From contig NZ_FAOZ01000006.1 in assembly GCF_001536285.1 (NCBI RefSeq), positions 1 to 64,000 of the forward strand: a stretch of 64,000 bases of DNA, read 5' to 3'. Positions 62,750 to 64,000 of the stretch are shown here, piece after piece. The translations under genes and the position numbers were made by a program. Position 1 is the first letter of the stretch. Every line of letters starts with the position of its first letter. Under the pieces are notes generated by a model, which was not told where the DNA came from, searched no databases, and saw only the letters and a list, made by a program, of their open reading frames with translations. The stretch is from Parafrankia irregularis (GTDB lineage: Bacteria > Actinomycetota > Actinomycetes > Frankiales > Frankiaceae).

Positions 62750-64000
62750 ATGAGCTACTTCCGGGTGTGGGCACCTGCCGCGAAGACCGTCAGCCTGGTC
62801 GTGTCGGACACGGTGCACCAGATGGCCGGTGCCCCCGACGGGTGGTGGACCGTCGAGGTGCCGTCCGCCCGGCACGGGACGGACTACGCCTACCTCCTCG
62901 ATGACGGCGAGCAGGAGCTGCCCGACCCGCGGTCAGCCTGGCAGCCGCACGGGGTGCACGGCCGCTCCCGGCTCGTCGACCACGCCCGCTTCCCCTGGAC
63001 GGACGTCCACTGGCGCGGGGTGCCGCTGGCCGGCAGCGTGCTCTACGAGCTCCACGTCGGCACGTTCACGCCGCAGGGCACCTTCGACGCGGCGATCGAG
63101 CGGCTCGACCACCTCGCGGACCTCGGTATCGACATCGTCGAGCTGCTGCCGGTCAACGCGTACCCGGGGCGGCACGGCTGGGGTTATGACGGGGTCGGGC
63201 TGTTCGCCGTCCATGAGCCCTATGGCGGCCCGGAGGGCCTCAAACGCTTCGTGGACGCCGCACACGCCCGCGGCCTCGGCGTGATCATGGACGTCGTCTA
63301 CAACCATCTCGGACCGGACGGCAACTACCTCGGCCGGTTCGGCCCCTATTTCACCGACCGCTACAGCACCCCGTGGGGCCCGGCGGTCAACCTGGACACC
63401 CCCGGTTCGGACGAGGTCCGCGCGTTCATCATCGACAGCGCGCTGGCATGGCTGCGGGACTACCACTGCGACGGGCTACGCCTGGACGCGGTGCACGCGT
63501 TCGTCGACAACCGGGCCCGGCACCTGCTGGAGGAGATCTCCGACGCGGTGCACCGGCTCGGCACCCAGCAACGCCGTCCGCTGTTCGCGGTGGCGGAGTC
63601 CGACCTCAACGACCCGCGGATGATCACCGCACCCGAGGCGGGAGGCCACGGTCTCGACGGGCAGTGGGCGGACGACATCCACCACGCGCTGTGGTCCACC
63701 CTTTCCGGGGAACGGCAGGGCTACTACGGGGACTTCGGCTCGTTCGAGACGCTGAGCAAGGCGCTGAGCTCCGCGTTCGTCCATGACGGTGAGTACTCGA
63801 CGTTCCGCGGTAGGGCCCACGGCCGGCCGGTGCCACGCCGGACACCGGCCTACCGGTTCGTCACGTTCCTGCAGAACCACGACCAGATCGGCAACCGGGC
63901 AACCGGTGACCGCGCCAGCGCCACGCTCAGCGACGGCCGGCTGCGCATCGGAGCCGCGCTGCTGCTCACCGCGCCGTTCACCCCGATGCTGTTCATGGGC
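62750..64000 (+). CDS. treZ: Maltooligosyltrehalose trehalohydrolase TreZ (cut by window edge)
   Basis: TreZ releases trehalose from the TreY product. The 417 residues visible are the N-terminal carbohydrate-binding region (SYFRVWAPAAKTVSLVVSD) and most of the catalytic domain: LYELHVGTFTPQGTFDAAIE, GVIMDVVYNHLGPDGNYL, DGLRLDAVHAFVDN (nucleophile) and PLFAVAESDLNDPRM (acid/base), then FLQNHDQIGNR. It starts at ATG 62750 after CAGGAGACC and is open to the window end. TreY and TreZ together with GlgX convert glycogen to trehalose. Confidence 0.95.
   Translation, partial: MSYFRVWAPAAKTVSLVVSDTVHQMAGAPDGWWTVEVPSARHGTDYAYLLDDGEQELPDPRSAWQPHGVHGRSRLVDHARFPWTDVHWRGVPLAGSVLYELHVGTFTPQGTFDAAIERLDHLADLGIDIVELLPVNAYPGRHGWGYDGVGLFAVHEPYGGPEGLKRFVDAAHARGLGVIMDVVYNHLGPDGNYLGRFGPYFTDRYSTPWGPAVNLDTPGSDEVRAFIIDSALAWLRDYHCDGLRLDAVHAFVDNRARHLLEEISDAVHRLGTQQRRPLFAVAESDLNDPRMITAPEAGGHGLDGQWADDIHHALWSTLSGERQGYYGDFGSFETLSKALSSAFVHDGEYSTFRGRAHGRPVPRRTPAYRFVTFLQNHDQIGNRATGDRASATLSDGRLRIGAALLLTAPFTPMLFMG

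Noticed and set aside
61138-62751. 537-codon minus-strand open frame
   Set aside because: It is antisense to treY, whose GH13 motifs are unambiguous.

Overview
The window is very GC-rich, codon-biased actinobacterial chromosome. It carries phosphatidylinositol mannoside genes, an SsgA-like sporulation protein, DUF3097/DUF3145/DUF4193 proteins, TreY/TreZ, and the order pdxS-pdxT-yebC-ruvCAB-yajC-secDF-apt-rel. I infer a filamentous sporulating actinomycete, most likely Frankia or a close relative. This rests on gene content and gene order only; no database was searched.

Layout. Bases 1-1015: the 5' end of a probable IS110-type transposase, a gene-poor stretch with degenerate repeats and a small P-loop NTPase. 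Bases 1064-17534: a carotenoid region with a CrtA-like monooxygenase, a GNAT enzyme, a CruF-like hydratase, a family 2 glycosyltransferase, a CrtD/CrtI-like desaturase, then crtI and, after a MoxR/DUF58/VWA trio, crtB. Unrelated genes are interspersed (CDP-alcohol phosphatidyltransferase, metF, a 13E12/DUF222 HNH protein behind a LexA box, a DUF4097 protein). No lycopene cyclase or GGPP synthase is visible, so an acyclic, hydroxylated, possibly ketolated and glycosylated xanthophyll is the simplest prediction. Bases 17507-24021: an atypical seryl-tRNA synthetase, a membrane-anchored cyclophilin, a DEAD/DEAH helicase, an HTH-TPR regulator and CutA.

Bases 24218-39378 form a long minus-strand block. 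Transcribed right to left it holds pdxS, pdxT, yebC, ruvC, ruvA, ruvB, yajC, secD, secF, apt and two tandem Rel/SpoT homologues: vitamin B6 synthesis, Holliday-junction resolution, Sec export, purine salvage and the stringent response. A second LexA-type box lies in front of ruvC. The upstream Rel is a canonical bifunctional enzyme. The downstream one keeps its hydrolase residues but has lost several synthetase residues.

Bases 39859-48129 hold the phosphatidylinositol mannoside block (HIT protein, pgsA, acyltransferase, pimA, all minus strand), interrupted by an EF-G-like gene on the plus strand. Bases 48738-51898 carry four tRNA genes (Val-CAC, Gly-GCC, Cys-GCA, Val-GAC), the SsgA-like gene and a pabB-like gene. 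Bases 52044-57668 hold an N-acetylmuramoyl-L-alanine amidase, conserved actinobacterial DUF proteins, nicotinamidase, and an SPFH/NfeD pair. The window ends in a glgX-treY-treZ operon (57840 to the edge) that turns glycogen into trehalose; treZ runs off the end.

No CRISPR array, rRNA, prophage or complete insertion sequence was found. The most interesting points are the tandem Rel pair, the two LexA boxes (one serving a 13E12 HNH gene), the cyclase-less carotenoid set with an embedded MoxR/DUF58/VWA trio, the unusual SerRS, and several unassigned inverted and tandem repeats in intergenic DNA.
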